A stretch of 64,000 nt of DNA from Crocinitomicaceae bacterium (GTDB lineage Bacteria > Bacteroidota > Bacteroidia > Flavobacteriales_D > Crocinitomicaceae). The notes below the pieces were generated by a model, which saw only the letters and a program-made list of their open reading frames with translations, ran no database searches and was not told the origin of the DNA. The position numbers and the translations under genes are program-made. The stretch's first letter is position 1. Every line of letters begins with the position of its first letter. Of this stretch, positions 20,650-28,970 are shown one piece after another. The DNA lies in contig JAURMC010000014.1 in assembly GCA_030830895.1 (NCBI GenBank), positions 124,001 to 188,000 on the forward strand. The letters are read 5' to 3'.

Positions 20650-20745
20650 AAATTATTGTATTTAAAGTCGTGAAGTCTCTAACGTACAAATCTTAAAAAG
20701 GTTAGTGCTTTTTATGAAAAAAGTTTAAAAAAACTTTATAAATAC

Positions 20746-21723
20746 TTATTGGGCTCGCAACCCTAAGGCATTACGTACTCGATTTAATACTGGATTAGCC
20801 ACAGAACTAGCACGAAGCGCACCGGCCATTAAAATCTCCTCAACTTCTTCGGGATGATTTATAAAATAATGATATTGGGTTCGTTCTTTAGAGAATCGTG
20901 AACAAATTAGTTCAAATAATATCTGTTTGGCTTGACCATAGCCGAAACCTCCTGCCAAGTAATTTGATCGCATAACTGAAACTTCTGCGGGCTCGGCTAG
21001 TAATTGATAAATACTAAACACGGTACAAGTATCTGGATTTTTAGGGGCTTCAAGCGGCGTACTGTCTGACGAAATACTCATTATTCGTTTTCTCAATGTT
21101 TTTTCGTCTTCAAAGATATCAATGATGTTCTTTCGAGATTTACTCATTTTCTGCCCATCAATTCCCGGAATCAATTTAGTTTGTTCATTGATGTGCTCTT
21201 CAGGAAGGACAAAAACCTCACCCATCTTAGCGTTAAATCTTGCGGCTACATCTCTAGTAAATTCAAGATGCTGCAATTGATCTTTTCCTACCGGGACTTG
21301 GTTTGCATCATACATTAAAATGTCTGCTGCCATTAACATGGGATAAGTAAATAAGCCCCCATTAACGTCTTCTAATCGGTCAGCTTTATCCTTAAAACTA
21401 TGAGCTAAGGTTAGTCGTTGATACGGAAAAAAAGTCAACAAATGCCACATTAATTCAGAAACTTGAGGTACATCACTTTGTCGATAAAATACAACTTTAT
21501 TAGGATTTAAGCCGCATGCAAGCCATACTGCAGCTGTAGATAAGGTATTGCTTTTAAGCAGCGAAGGATCCTTAACTTGCGTTAATGAATGTAGGTCGGC
21601 GATGAAAAAAAAAGAATCGTTATTCGGCAACTCAGACATTTCTATCGCAGGAATTATGGCCCCTAAGATATTCCCAAGATGAGGCGTGCCGGTGCTTTGT
21701 ATTCCTGTTAAAATTCTTGACAT
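20746..21723 (-). CDS. trpS: Tryptophanyl-tRNA synthetase
   Basis: 325 residues, class Ic synthetase. The HIGH-type motif is GTPHLGNILG near residue 15, and the KMSKS loop is GQKMSKSRKN near residue 193. DILMYDANQVPVGKDQLQH is the conserved tryptophan-pocket region. It charges tRNA-Trp. Length is normal for bacterial TrpRS. It is a single gene, divergent from plsC. Confidence 0.97.
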   Translation of the reverse strand: MSRILTGIQSTGTPHLGNILGAIIPAIEMSELPNNDSFFFIADLHSLTQVKDPSLLKSNTLSTAAVWLACGLNPNKVVFYRQSDVPQVSELMWHLLTFFPYQRLTLAHSFKDKADRLEDVNGGLFTYPMLMAADILMYDANQVPVGKDQLQHLEFTRDVAARFNAKMGEVFVLPEEHINEQTKLIPGIDGQKMSKSRKNIIDIFEDEKTLRKRIMSISSDSTPLEAPKNPDTCTVFSIYQLLAEPAEVSVMRSNYLAGGFGYGQAKQILFELICSRFSKERTQYHYFINHPEEVEEILMAGALRASSVANPVLNRVRNALGLRAQ

Positions 21724-21735
21724 TGATTCTTTCTA

Positions 21736-21743
21736 CAAAAATA
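21736..21743 (-). promoter_or_regulatory. -7 element TATTTTTG for trpS
   Basis: Perfect TAnnTTTG match on the minus strand, 12 bases before the trpS ATG. Confidence 0.6.
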
Positions 21744-21783
21744 ACAAATCAGTAGATAAATTCACGAAATCAAGTTAATTCAT

Positions 21784-21791
21784 TAATTTTG
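21784..21791 (+). promoter_or_regulatory. -7 element TAATTTTG for plsC
   Basis: Perfect TAnnTTTG match ending 3 bases before the ATG at 21795. It shows that the upstream TTG at 21789 lies inside the promoter and is not the start codon. Confidence 0.6.
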
Positions 21792-21794
21792 ATT

Positions 21795-22553
21795 ATGCGG
21801 ATTTTTTTCGGATTGCTATCGTTGCTTTGGAAAGTATATATTGCTATAATTTTCTTTTTCTTTGCGATACTTTTATTTCCTTTTTTTTGGGTAATCATCC
21901 AATCACCTAAAACAAAAAATTATAGCTTCAAGCTTTTTATCTTTTGGAGTTACATGATGCGTATATGTTGCTTTTATCCGGTAAAGAAAATTATTCATGG
22001 GGAGCTCCCAAAAGGTCCTTATATTATTGTTGCCAATCATACCTCCTATTTGGATATATTCTTCATGTATTCAATTGTTCCTCAACATCAATTCATGTTT
22101 TTAGGAAAAAGTGAAATTCTACGATACCCCATAGTAAGTACATATTTTAAAAGCATGAATGTTCCTGTTTTTCGATTTGATAAATCCAAGGCCGGCAGGG
22201 CATTTACCAATGCTGTGAAAGCCTATGAGCAGGGGTACTCATTGGCAATTTTTCCGGAAGGAACATTCCCAGAAACTGACTTGCCCAAAATGCTAACATT
22301 CAAAGGTGGTGCATTCAAATTAGCTAAGCAATTGAATGCCCCGATTTTCCCAATAACCTTCATGAATAACTATAAATTATTCTCCGACCCCTTGGAGTGG
22401 CTTGGCCCGGCAGGTCCAGGACTGGCTATCGTGCATTTACATTCTTTAGTAAGCAAAGAGGTGGTTGATTCAATGAGTGCTGATGAATTAAAAGACTATT
22501 GTTTTGGAATAATTTCGAAACCATTAGAAGAAGCTCATCCAGAACTTTATTAA
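21795..22553 (+). CDS. plsC: 1-acyl-sn-glycerol-3-phosphate acyltransferase
   Basis: 252 residues from the ATG at 21795. A hydrophobic N-terminus (about 1-40) anchors it to the inner membrane. The HX4D catalytic motif is NHTSYLD (H82, D87) and the substrate-binding box is FPEGTFP. It adds the second acyl chain to lysophosphatidic acid on the way to phosphatidic acid, the substrate of CdsA encoded near 57.4 kb. Its stop codon TAA forms part of the next gene's -7 box. Confidence 0.92.
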   Translation: MRIFFGLLSLLWKVYIAIIFFFFAILLFPFFWVIIQSPKTKNYSFKLFIFWSYMMRICCFYPVKKIIHGELPKGPYIIVANHTSYLDIFFMYSIVPQHQFMFLGKSEILRYPIVSTYFKSMNVPVFRFDKSKAGRAFTNAVKAYEQGYSLAIFPEGTFPETDLPKMLTFKGGAFKLAKQLNAPIFPITFMNNYKLFSDPLEWLGPAGPGLAIVHLHSLVSKEVVDSMSADELKDYCFGIISKPLEEAHPELY

Positions 22554-22558
22554 CTTTG
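22551..22558 (+). promoter_or_regulatory. -7 element TAACTTTG for gatC, overlapping the plsC stop
   Basis: Perfect TAnnTTTG match whose first three bases are the plsC stop codon. It ends 4 bases before the gatC ATG, so transcripts from it would be leaderless. Confidence 0.55.
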
Positions 22559-22562
22559 AACC

Positions 22563-22862
22563 ATGAAAATAGACGATTCTCTTATTAATCACCTGAGTAA
22601 TCTAGCAAAACTCTCTTTTGAGGGTGAAAATAGGGAGGCTTTAAAAAAAGATTTAGAGAAAATTATTGGATTCATGGATCACTTGAACAGTATTAATACG
22701 GATCAGGTGGAACCTCTTGTTTTTATGACCCATGAAACCAACCAGCTTCGGAAAGATGAGGCAACGATAGAAATATCAAAAACGGAGGCGCTTAAAAATG
22801 GCCCCAAACATGACAGTGATTATTTTAGAATACCAAAATTAAAAGGGAAACATTCAACCTAG
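22563..22862 (+). CDS. gatC: Asp-tRNA(Asn)/Glu-tRNA(Gln) amidotransferase subunit C
   Basis: 99 residues with the GatC pattern: helical N-terminus LINHLSNLAKLSF, DLEKIIGFMDHLNSINTD, the VEPLVF segment, and LRKDE in the C-terminal part. GatC clamps GatA and GatB in the complex that amidates misacylated Glu-tRNA(Gln) or Asp-tRNA(Asn). gatA and gatB are not in this window. Its stop shares the 4-bp palindrome CTAG with the stop of the convergent zinc-ribbon gene. Confidence 0.92.
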   Translation: MKIDDSLINHLSNLAKLSFEGENREALKKDLEKIIGFMDHLNSINTDQVEPLVFMTHETNQLRKDEATIEISKTEALKNGPKHDSDYFRIPKLKGKHST

Positions 22863-23221
22863 GAAATGTATTCGGATTTTTCAACAATTACACAGCGGTT
22901 GTTTTGTTGTTTTAAATATCCTAATTCATAACAGAAGAAATAAGTATCTCCTTTTTTAGTTTGAAATAAATTTGTGTGATAGTTGAAATTATATCCCAAC
23001 TCAATCAATTCGATTGTTGGTTTAACGCATTGTTTTTTAATCATTAATTCTTCTAAAATGCGTCGGTTTTTTCGTAAAATGCGATTCACTTTTCGCACCG
23101 TAGCGTTACTATCTTCATTCAATCGATTATTAAACGTATTTCGGCAATAGTCAGAACAGAATTTTTGATCTTTTCTGCCCTTTAACACCTCCTTACATTC
23201 ATTGCAATGACGTTGATTCAT
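22859..23221 (-). CDS. Small zinc-ribbon protein, function unknown
   Basis: 120 residues from MNQRHCNEC. Residues about 4-30 hold four cysteines as CxxC (CNEC) and CxxxC (CSDYC), giving a treble-clef or ribbon zinc site followed by RNTFNNRLN. The middle is very basic (VRKVNRILRKNRRILEEL) and the C-terminal part is a mixed alpha/beta stretch. Such proteins recur in Flavobacteriales without a known role. The basic zinc domain suggests nucleic acid binding, but that is inference only. The upstream ATG at 23239 would add six residues without clear support. Confidence 0.75.
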   Translation of the reverse strand: MNQRHCNECKEVLKGRKDQKFCSDYCRNTFNNRLNEDSNATVRKVNRILRKNRRILEELMIKKQCVKPTIELIELGYNFNYHTNLFQTKKGDTYFFCYELGYLKQQNNRCVIVEKSEYIS

Positions 23222-23317
23222 ATGAATATTGATTAACAAGAATTAACATGTAATACCAAGATAAAGCCTTGGAATTGTGCCAATTTTAGACTTTGAAAAT
23301 ACCCTTAAAAGGAATTT

Positions 23318-24331
23318 ATGCTTACCCAAGAATTGCATCGAACTGAAGAATTACGTCAAATTGCCGAAAAAATTGCGCTAGAACATCAAGTTTTGACATT
23401 ACTTAAACAAGAAATTTCAAAAAAAATTGTAGGTCAGCAAAAGCTAATTGATGGGCTACTAATTGCACTGCTATCAAATGGTCACATTTTACTTGAAGGT
23501 GTTCCCGGGTTGGCTAAGACATTGGCTATAAAAACATTATCAGATGCCGTAGATGGATCATTTAATCGGATACAATTTACACCCGATTTACTTCCTGCGG
23601 ACCTTACTGGAACACAAATCTACCAACAGAAAGCCGAAAAATTTGTGGTAAAAAAAGGCCCTGTTTTTGCATCCTTTGTTTTGGCTGATGAAATTAATCG
23701 CGCCCCGGCTAAGGTACAAAGCGCCTTATTAGAGGCAATGCAAGAAAGACAAGTTACCATCGGAGAAGAGACCTTTCCGCTTCCAAGTCCTTTTCTTGTA
23801 ATGGCTACTCAAAATCCTATAGAACAAGAAGGCACATATCCCCTACCAGAGGCTCAAGTGGACCGCTTCATGCTTAAGGTAAATATTGGATATCCTTCCA
23901 AAACAGAAGAATTACAAATAATTCGAAATCATATTCAACCTAGTTTACAACAACAAGTAAATCCAGTAATTACATTGGATGAAATTGAACGAATGCGCAA
24001 CTTAGTGGGTCAAATATACATGGATGAAAAAGTAGAAACTTATATTGTTTCATTGATTTTTGCCACTCGTCATCCCGCAGACTACGGACTAAGTGATCAT
24101 GCTCATTATATTACTTTTGGCGCATCGCCGCGTGGCAGCATCAATCTAGCGGTTGCAGCAAAAGCCCATGCATTTCTTAACGGTAGGGCCTTTGTTATTC
24201 CTGATGATGTTCAAGCCGTGGCTATGGATGTACTGAAACATCGTATAGGTCTGAGCTATGAGGCAGAAGTTGCTAACCTAAAAGCTGAAGATTTAATTCA
24301 GCGAATTATATCTCGTGTTGAAGTTCCATAA
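23318..24331 (+). CDS. MoxR-family AAA+ ATPase of the Bat operon
   Basis: 337 residues. Walker A is GVPGLAKT (61-68), Walker B is in VLADEINRAPAKVQ, and sensor 1 is in MATQNPIEQEGTYPLPEAQ. These are standard MoxR signatures. The C-terminal lid region is present. MoxR ATPases act as chaperones for von Willebrand A proteins encoded beside them, and here DUF58, BatA and BatB follow at once. It opens a run of seven genes with gaps or overlaps of a few bases, suggesting a single transcript. AAAAGGA lies about 8 bases before the ATG as a possible ribosome-binding site. Confidence 0.95.
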   Translation: MLTQELHRTEELRQIAEKIALEHQVLTLLKQEISKKIVGQQKLIDGLLIALLSNGHILLEGVPGLAKTLAIKTLSDAVDGSFNRIQFTPDLLPADLTGTQIYQQKAEKFVVKKGPVFASFVLADEINRAPAKVQSALLEAMQERQVTIGEETFPLPSPFLVMATQNPIEQEGTYPLPEAQVDRFMLKVNIGYPSKTEELQIIRNHIQPSLQQQVNPVITLDEIERMRNLVGQIYMDEKVETYIVSLIFATRHPADYGLSDHAHYITFGASPRGSINLAVAAKAHAFLNGRAFVIPDDVQAVAMDVLKHRIGLSYEAEVANLKAEDLIQRIISRVEVP

Positions 24332-24334
24332 TAC

Positions 24335-25204
24335 ATGAATAGAGAGGAAATCCTTAAAAGGATACGCGCCATTGAAATCGCGTCCAAAGGCTTGAGTAAG
24401 GATCTATATTCCGGTCAATATAAAACAGCCTTTAAAGGTCGTGGAATGTCTTTTTCAGAAGTTCGCGATTATCAATATGGAGATGAAATCCGTGCAATTG
24501 ATTGGAATGTAACGGCAAGATATAATTCCCCCTTTGTGAAAATTTTCGAAGAGGAGCGAGCTTTAACAGTCATGGTTATGATTGATGTCTCTGCATCACT
24601 TTATTACGGGTCAGGGAACCATTCAAAGATTGAAAAAGCCGTTGAATTTCTAGCTACAATAGGATTTTCAGCGCTTGCAAACAACGATAAAACAGGGGCA
24701 ATATTCTTTACAGACGAGGTAGAATGTTACATACCTCCCAAAAAAGGAAGGGATCATATTCTATTTATGATTGACCGCTTAATCGCTTTTCGACCCAAAG
24801 AAGTAGGTACATCATTGAGTGCTCCATTGAAAACATTAAGACATACCCAAAAAAAAAGATGCATTAGTTTCTTAGTCTCGGACTTTCTTGATAATTCGGT
24901 CAACTTAGATGAATTATCATTAACCAAAAAATATCACGATTTGATTGGTGTTAAAATCAATGATCCAAGTGAAAAAGAACTGAAAATTCCCGCCTTTTAT
25001 CAAGTGATAAATCCGGAAACAAAAAAAACAGAATGGGTAAATGGGTTTTCAGTTTTTTTGAAGTCCGTTTTTAAATCAACATTTAATGAACATCATGACT
25101 TTGTTAAACAAGCACTTGAAACACGGGGGATTTCTTTAATCAATTTAAGTACAGAAGGTGCAATTGCCGCTCCATTAGCACATTTTTTTAACACGCGTAA
25201 ATGA
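24335..25204 (+). CDS. DUF58 (von Willebrand A-like) protein
   Basis: 289 residues. The DUF58 signature GRGMSFSEVRDYQYGDEIRAIDW is present (cited here only as a region near 35-60). A von Willebrand A-like fold follows with a MIDAS-type D-x-S-x-S in MIDVSASLYYG. It has no membrane span and is probably cytoplasmic. It sits 3 bases after moxR and overlaps the next gene by 4 bp (AAATGAAG). It likely works with the MoxR ATPase and the membrane-bound Bat proteins in envelope stress tolerance; the mechanism is not known. Confidence 0.93.
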   Translation: MNREEILKRIRAIEIASKGLSKDLYSGQYKTAFKGRGMSFSEVRDYQYGDEIRAIDWNVTARYNSPFVKIFEEERALTVMVMIDVSASLYYGSGNHSKIEKAVEFLATIGFSALANNDKTGAIFFTDEVECYIPPKKGRDHILFMIDRLIAFRPKEVGTSLSAPLKTLRHTQKKRCISFLVSDFLDNSVNLDELSLTKKYHDLIGVKINDPSEKELKIPAFYQVINPETKKTEWVNGFSVFLKSVFKSTFNEHHDFVKQALETRGISLINLSTEGAIAAPLAHFFNTRK

Positions 25205-26145
25205 AGCGAAAGCTATTCTACCTTTTATTAACTCAATGGATACTTAGCGCAAGCGCACAAGAAACGCTTACGTACATATCAAGCAAAGAAATAACCGTTG
25301 GATCAATACTGGAAGTGCAATACGAACTTACATTACCAAAGGGCGATAGCCTATCCTTTACTCCTCCTGTAGGCAATTTCCCTTGCAATCGAATCGCCTC
25401 GCAATCGAATCTAAAAGGAACCACATTCAACGATCTTGAAATAATTAGCTATTCGGATACCATAATGCAGGAGGGAGCGGTAATGCGTTGGAAAGCGATT
25501 TTTAAATTAATTCCTTGGGATACGGGTATGTTGGTACTACAACCAATTCCATACACACTCAATAATAACCATGGTTTTTTTAGTTCAATTCTTGTTCAAT
25601 CCACCTTCGTTCCTTCAAAAAAGGGCCTTCGTATTTATGACATAGAAGAATCCATAACTCCTATGAATAAAGAATTTGTATTTACTGAATTCATTGTTAA
25701 ATATGGTTGGATCCTCTTGCTACTGCTGCTATTTATTGTCGGAGTAATTTTCTTTAAAAAAATAAGAAGACCCCAGCGTGAAGAACCCATTTCCTTATCA
25801 CTAAAGCAACAAACCCTTCAATCTATCGAAAAATTGAAGGCAAAAAAACAATGGGAATCCGATCAAAAAACACATTATACGGAGCTTAGCTTTATTTTGC
25901 GTTGGTACTTATCTGCTAGATATCAAATAAACCTTTTAGAGCGCACGACTTTTGATACGATGCTACTACTCCGTTCTTTAAAACTTGACGAGTATTTGCA
26001 ATCAATTATTACCCGCGTGCTTACAGAATCAGATTCCGTGAAATTTGCCTCCAATAAACTATCTGATAAAGATCACCTTTATCTCATCGAACAATTAAGG
26101 GAAGTAATTAAATTAAGTAGTCCAATTGATACCTCTCATGTTTAA
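25201..26145 (+). CDS. Bat operon membrane protein with N-terminal beta domain, function unknown
   Basis: 314 residues. A signal peptide (LLTQWILSASAQ) leads to a beta-rich periplasmic domain (about 20-160). A single membrane span follows (about 170-187: WILLLLLLFIVGVIFF), then a cytoplasmic helical tail with KAKKQWESDQKTHYTELSF. This layout resembles a short BatD, and a protein of this kind usually stands between DUF58 and batA in Bacteroidota. It overlaps batA by 8 bp. It likely belongs to the membrane Bat complex, but its task is unknown. Confidence 0.8.
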   Translation: MKRKLFYLLLTQWILSASAQETLTYISSKEITVGSILEVQYELTLPKGDSLSFTPPVGNFPCNRIASQSNLKGTTFNDLEIISYSDTIMQEGAVMRWKAIFKLIPWDTGMLVLQPIPYTLNNNHGFFSSILVQSTFVPSKKGLRIYDIEESITPMNKEFVFTEFIVKYGWILLLLLLFIVGVIFFKKIRRPQREEPISLSLKQQTLQSIEKLKAKKQWESDQKTHYTELSFILRWYLSARYQINLLERTTFDTMLLLRSLKLDEYLQSIITRVLTESDSVKFASNKLSDKDHLYLIEQLREVIKLSSPIDTSHV

Positions 26146-27175
26146 TCGCTGGAACATACAAGTTAACCATTATGAGTTTTTAGAACCGAACTGGTTCTGG
26201 GGGCTCTTAGCGATACCGATAGTGAGTTTTCTTTTGTTTCGCCTTGAGCGTCGTCGAACTGGTGATTGGAAAATTAATAGCCACCATACACTTCATCCTC
26301 ATTCCAGAATTAACGTTATTGCCCTTTTCCGATTTGTATTTAATCAGCTACCTGTTGCCATATTAACCCTATTGATAGCAGCCATGGCAAGACCCTATTC
26401 ATGGCAAGAAAGTGAACAAAAACACGAAGAAAATAAATATGGAATTGATATTATCATTGCACTAGATGTTTCAATGTCAATGTATGCAACGGATTTTGAA
26501 CCCAATCGGTTGGATGCTGCCAAGGAAGTGGCAACTGAGTTTATTAATGGCAGAAACGGAGACAAGATTGGTTTGGTGCAGTATGCAGGGGAGGCCTTTA
26601 CTAGTTGTCCGCTTACGCTAGACTATCCAATACTCATAAAACAACTCAGTAAAGCCGACGGAATGCAAATGGATCCGGGTACAGCAATTGGCACAGGGCT
26701 AGGTACTTCCGTAGTTCAATTGCGAAATAATGCATTAAAATCTAAAGTAATTATTTTACTTACAGATGGCAGCAATAATTCAGGAGATATAAGTCCAGAG
26801 GACGCTGCATTACTCGCAAAAGAAAAGGGAATATGTGTTTATACAATTGGAATTGGCAGCAATGGAATGGCTCCAACACCAGTAATAACGCCTACAGGGA
26901 TGATCTATCAAAACATGCCCGTTGAAATCGATGAGCAGACGCTAACGCAAATTGCAACAATTACCGGTGGAACCTATTTCCGAGCGTCTGATAAAAAGGG
27001 ACTAAAAAAAATATATGAAGAAATAGAATTAATGGAAAAAAGAAAAATAACGCATAAAGTTATTCAAGCTGATCCTCCTCCAACACCACAGGCTTTTCTA
27101 AATTGGGCCTTTGTTTTATTCATATTCTATATGGGTATTAAATCCGTACTGTTTTTGCCTCAACCCCATGAATAA
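26138..27175 (+). CDS. batA: BatA, von Willebrand A membrane protein
   Basis: 345 residues from the ATG at 26138, which overlaps the previous stop by 8 bp; an in-frame TTG 12 bases upstream is less likely. An N-terminal hydrophobic region (about 15-85, two spans) is followed by a von Willebrand A domain with MIDAS residues D110, S112 and S114 (DVSMSMY). LLTDGSNNSG follows, and a C-terminal membrane span ends near LFLPQ. Bat proteins were first linked to aerotolerance in Bacteroides fragilis. The protein is expected in the inner membrane with its von Willebrand domain contacting BatB. Confidence 0.93.
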   Translation: MFNRWNIQVNHYEFLEPNWFWGLLAIPIVSFLLFRLERRRTGDWKINSHHTLHPHSRINVIALFRFVFNQLPVAILTLLIAAMARPYSWQESEQKHEENKYGIDIIIALDVSMSMYATDFEPNRLDAAKEVATEFINGRNGDKIGLVQYAGEAFTSCPLTLDYPILIKQLSKADGMQMDPGTAIGTGLGTSVVQLRNNALKSKVIILLTDGSNNSGDISPEDAALLAKEKGICVYTIGIGSNGMAPTPVITPTGMIYQNMPVEIDEQTLTQIATITGGTYFRASDKKGLKKIYEEIELMEKRKITHKVIQADPPPTPQAFLNWAFVLFIFYMGIKSVLFLPQPHE

Positions 27176-28280
27176 ACTAATAAAACCACATAAATATATA
27201 ATATACTATTTATTTTCCATTGGGATTATAGGAACTATCTGCGCGGCACTATACTATTCATTAAGCGCCACTACTAATGCTAAATCCGCTCTAGTTTTCA
27301 CAAAGCCAAGCTATCTATATTGGTTAATATTCATTCCTGTTTTTTATGTGTTGCTTTACAGAAATCAATTGAGAAAATTCCGTTTAGATCAGCAAATGGG
27401 AAGCCCGAATTATCTAAAAAACCAGACAGTAATTTCAACAATTGCAGCAGATTTTTTCCTTATGTTAAGCATGTCTTTTGTTATTATTGCTTTGGCACAA
27501 CCCGTTTATGGAAGGAAAAAAGTATCCGGCAATTCCAAAAACATGGAAATCGCGATATGCGTTGACGTATCAAACTCCATGAATGTGCGTGATGTCCAGG
27601 GTGAAGCACGATTAGAGGTCGCTAAACGAACGATCAATGCATTAATCAATCAACTTTCAGGAGAAAAAATTGGCTTGTGTGTCTTTGCAGGTAATGCGAT
27701 GTTGCAACTCCCCCTAACCTCAGATTATAACACCGCTCAATTATTTACCGATGAAATACAAAGCACCCATATATCAAACCAAGGAACCAATATTGTTGAA
27801 GCATTAGAAACGGCAGTATTAATGTTCACAAAGTCCAACGATCCTAAATGTATTTTAATGATAACGGATGGAGAAGATCACGAACGACAAGCTAGTGAGA
27901 TTTATAATTTCATACGCGAGCAACAAATTGCATTTTACTGCATTGGAATCGGGACTAATACTGGTGGACCAATCCCCGAAGACCCATTAGATCTAAATAC
28001 TGAAAATAAGCGCGATGCGAATGGTTTTACAGTCAATTCTAAATTAAATCCAAATTATATCAAGCAGCTAGCTAAAATGCTGAATGGAACAGCAATAATA
28101 ACTAGTGAAGCCTATCCCGATTTGAATGCGATATTAACAGAAATTAACCGCGCCAAATCTACTAAATCACGAAATTTGGACTTTGAAATCAAAGCGAGTA
28201 TATACGAATACGCCGTACTAATTGCGTTGCTTTCGATAGTTTTTTGGTTGATAATAAAAGGATTAAAAAAGAATGGGTAA
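27168..28280 (+). CDS. batB: BatB, von Willebrand A membrane protein
   Basis: 370 residues from MNKLIKPHKY; the frame is open upstream, but this ATG overlaps the batA stop by 8 bp (ATGAATAA), the same coupling arrangement used elsewhere in the operon. There are two or three N-terminal hydrophobic spans, then a von Willebrand A domain with MIDAS D133, S135, S137 (DVSNSMN) and LMITDGEDHERQ, and a last span near the C-terminus (YAVLIALLSIVFWLII). It pairs with BatA in the Bat complex. Its 3' end overlaps batC by 8 bp. Confidence 0.93.
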   Translation: MNKLIKPHKYIIYYLFSIGIIGTICAALYYSLSATTNAKSALVFTKPSYLYWLIFIPVFYVLLYRNQLRKFRLDQQMGSPNYLKNQTVISTIAADFFLMLSMSFVIIALAQPVYGRKKVSGNSKNMEIAICVDVSNSMNVRDVQGEARLEVAKRTINALINQLSGEKIGLCVFAGNAMLQLPLTSDYNTAQLFTDEIQSTHISNQGTNIVEALETAVLMFTKSNDPKCILMITDGEDHERQASEIYNFIREQQIAFYCIGIGTNTGGPIPEDPLDLNTENKRDANGFTVNSKLNPNYIKQLAKMLNGTAIITSEAYPDLNAILTEINRAKSTKSRNLDFEIKASIYEYAVLIALLSIVFWLIIKGLKKNG

Positions 28281-28970
28281 GCGATTTTTACTTCTGCTTT
28301 TTAGCATATATGGGCATATTATCTTCGCACAACAATGGGTAGACTCAATTGATGCTGCAAGAGATGCTTACCAAAAAAAAGACTACAGTTCTGCCGAACG
28401 AATATATCGAGCACATTACAAAAAAGCCAAATCTAAGGGAGGAATCGATGAAGAACTTGCACAAACCAAGTATCGACAACGCCGTTTTAATAGCGCCATT
28501 GAGTATTATCAGAAAAAATTAAAAAATGTAAATAAACGGAGTGAAAAAGCACGTATAAACATAATTTGGGTAATGCATATTTCGAAAGAGGAGATTACTC
28601 TCGTGCCATTGAATCGTATAAAAGCGCGCTTCGCTTAAACCCCAAAAATGAAAAAACACGATATAACCTGAGTGAAGCAATTAGGCGTCAAAAAAACAAG
28701 CAAAAAAAAACTCCCAATCCCGCCAATAAGAAGTCCAAAAACAATCCAAAGCAAAATCCCTCCAACCAACCCAAAAACAATCCAAAAAAAAATAAAACAA
28801 ACAAATCAGGTGAAACTCAATCTGGACAATCTAACTCAAGTAAACTTCACCGAAAAGATGTCGATCGAAAATTAGATGAACTTGCCAAAAAAGAAGGTGA
28901 AACAAGAAGAAAATTTTATGGTAATAACGGAAAAAAACAAACCGAAAACACCTCGATAAAAGACTGGTAA
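28273..28970 (+). pseudogene. batC: BatC, TPR protein, apparently frameshifted
   Basis: Two frames together form one BatC. Bases 28273-28560 encode a signal peptide (ending IIFAQ) and TPR-like helices up to KARIN. The frame then runs into foreign residues and stops at 28638. From about 28560 the -1 frame continues the TPR exactly as expected (HNLGNAYFERGDYSRAIESY). It goes on with a Lys/Asn/Pro-rich low-complexity tail to 28970. One missing base near ATAAACAT explains both halves. The -1 frame has a TGA at 28542, so the shift must lie at 28545-28562. Flanking genes overlap it by 8 bp and 1 bp. It could be a real loss, a sequencing error, or much less likely programmed shifting. Confidence 0.85.

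Noticed and set aside
28538-28560. Programmed -1 frameshifting in batC
   Set aside because: No good slippery heptamer in the allowed interval, and a slip at A-AAA-GCA would replace the well-matched KARIN with KSTYK. A lost base fits better.
28742-28830. Asn/Pro/Lys repeats in the batC tail as a DNA repeat element
   Set aside because: The repeats are imperfect, AT-rich and explained by a low-complexity linker that is common at the BatC C-terminus.
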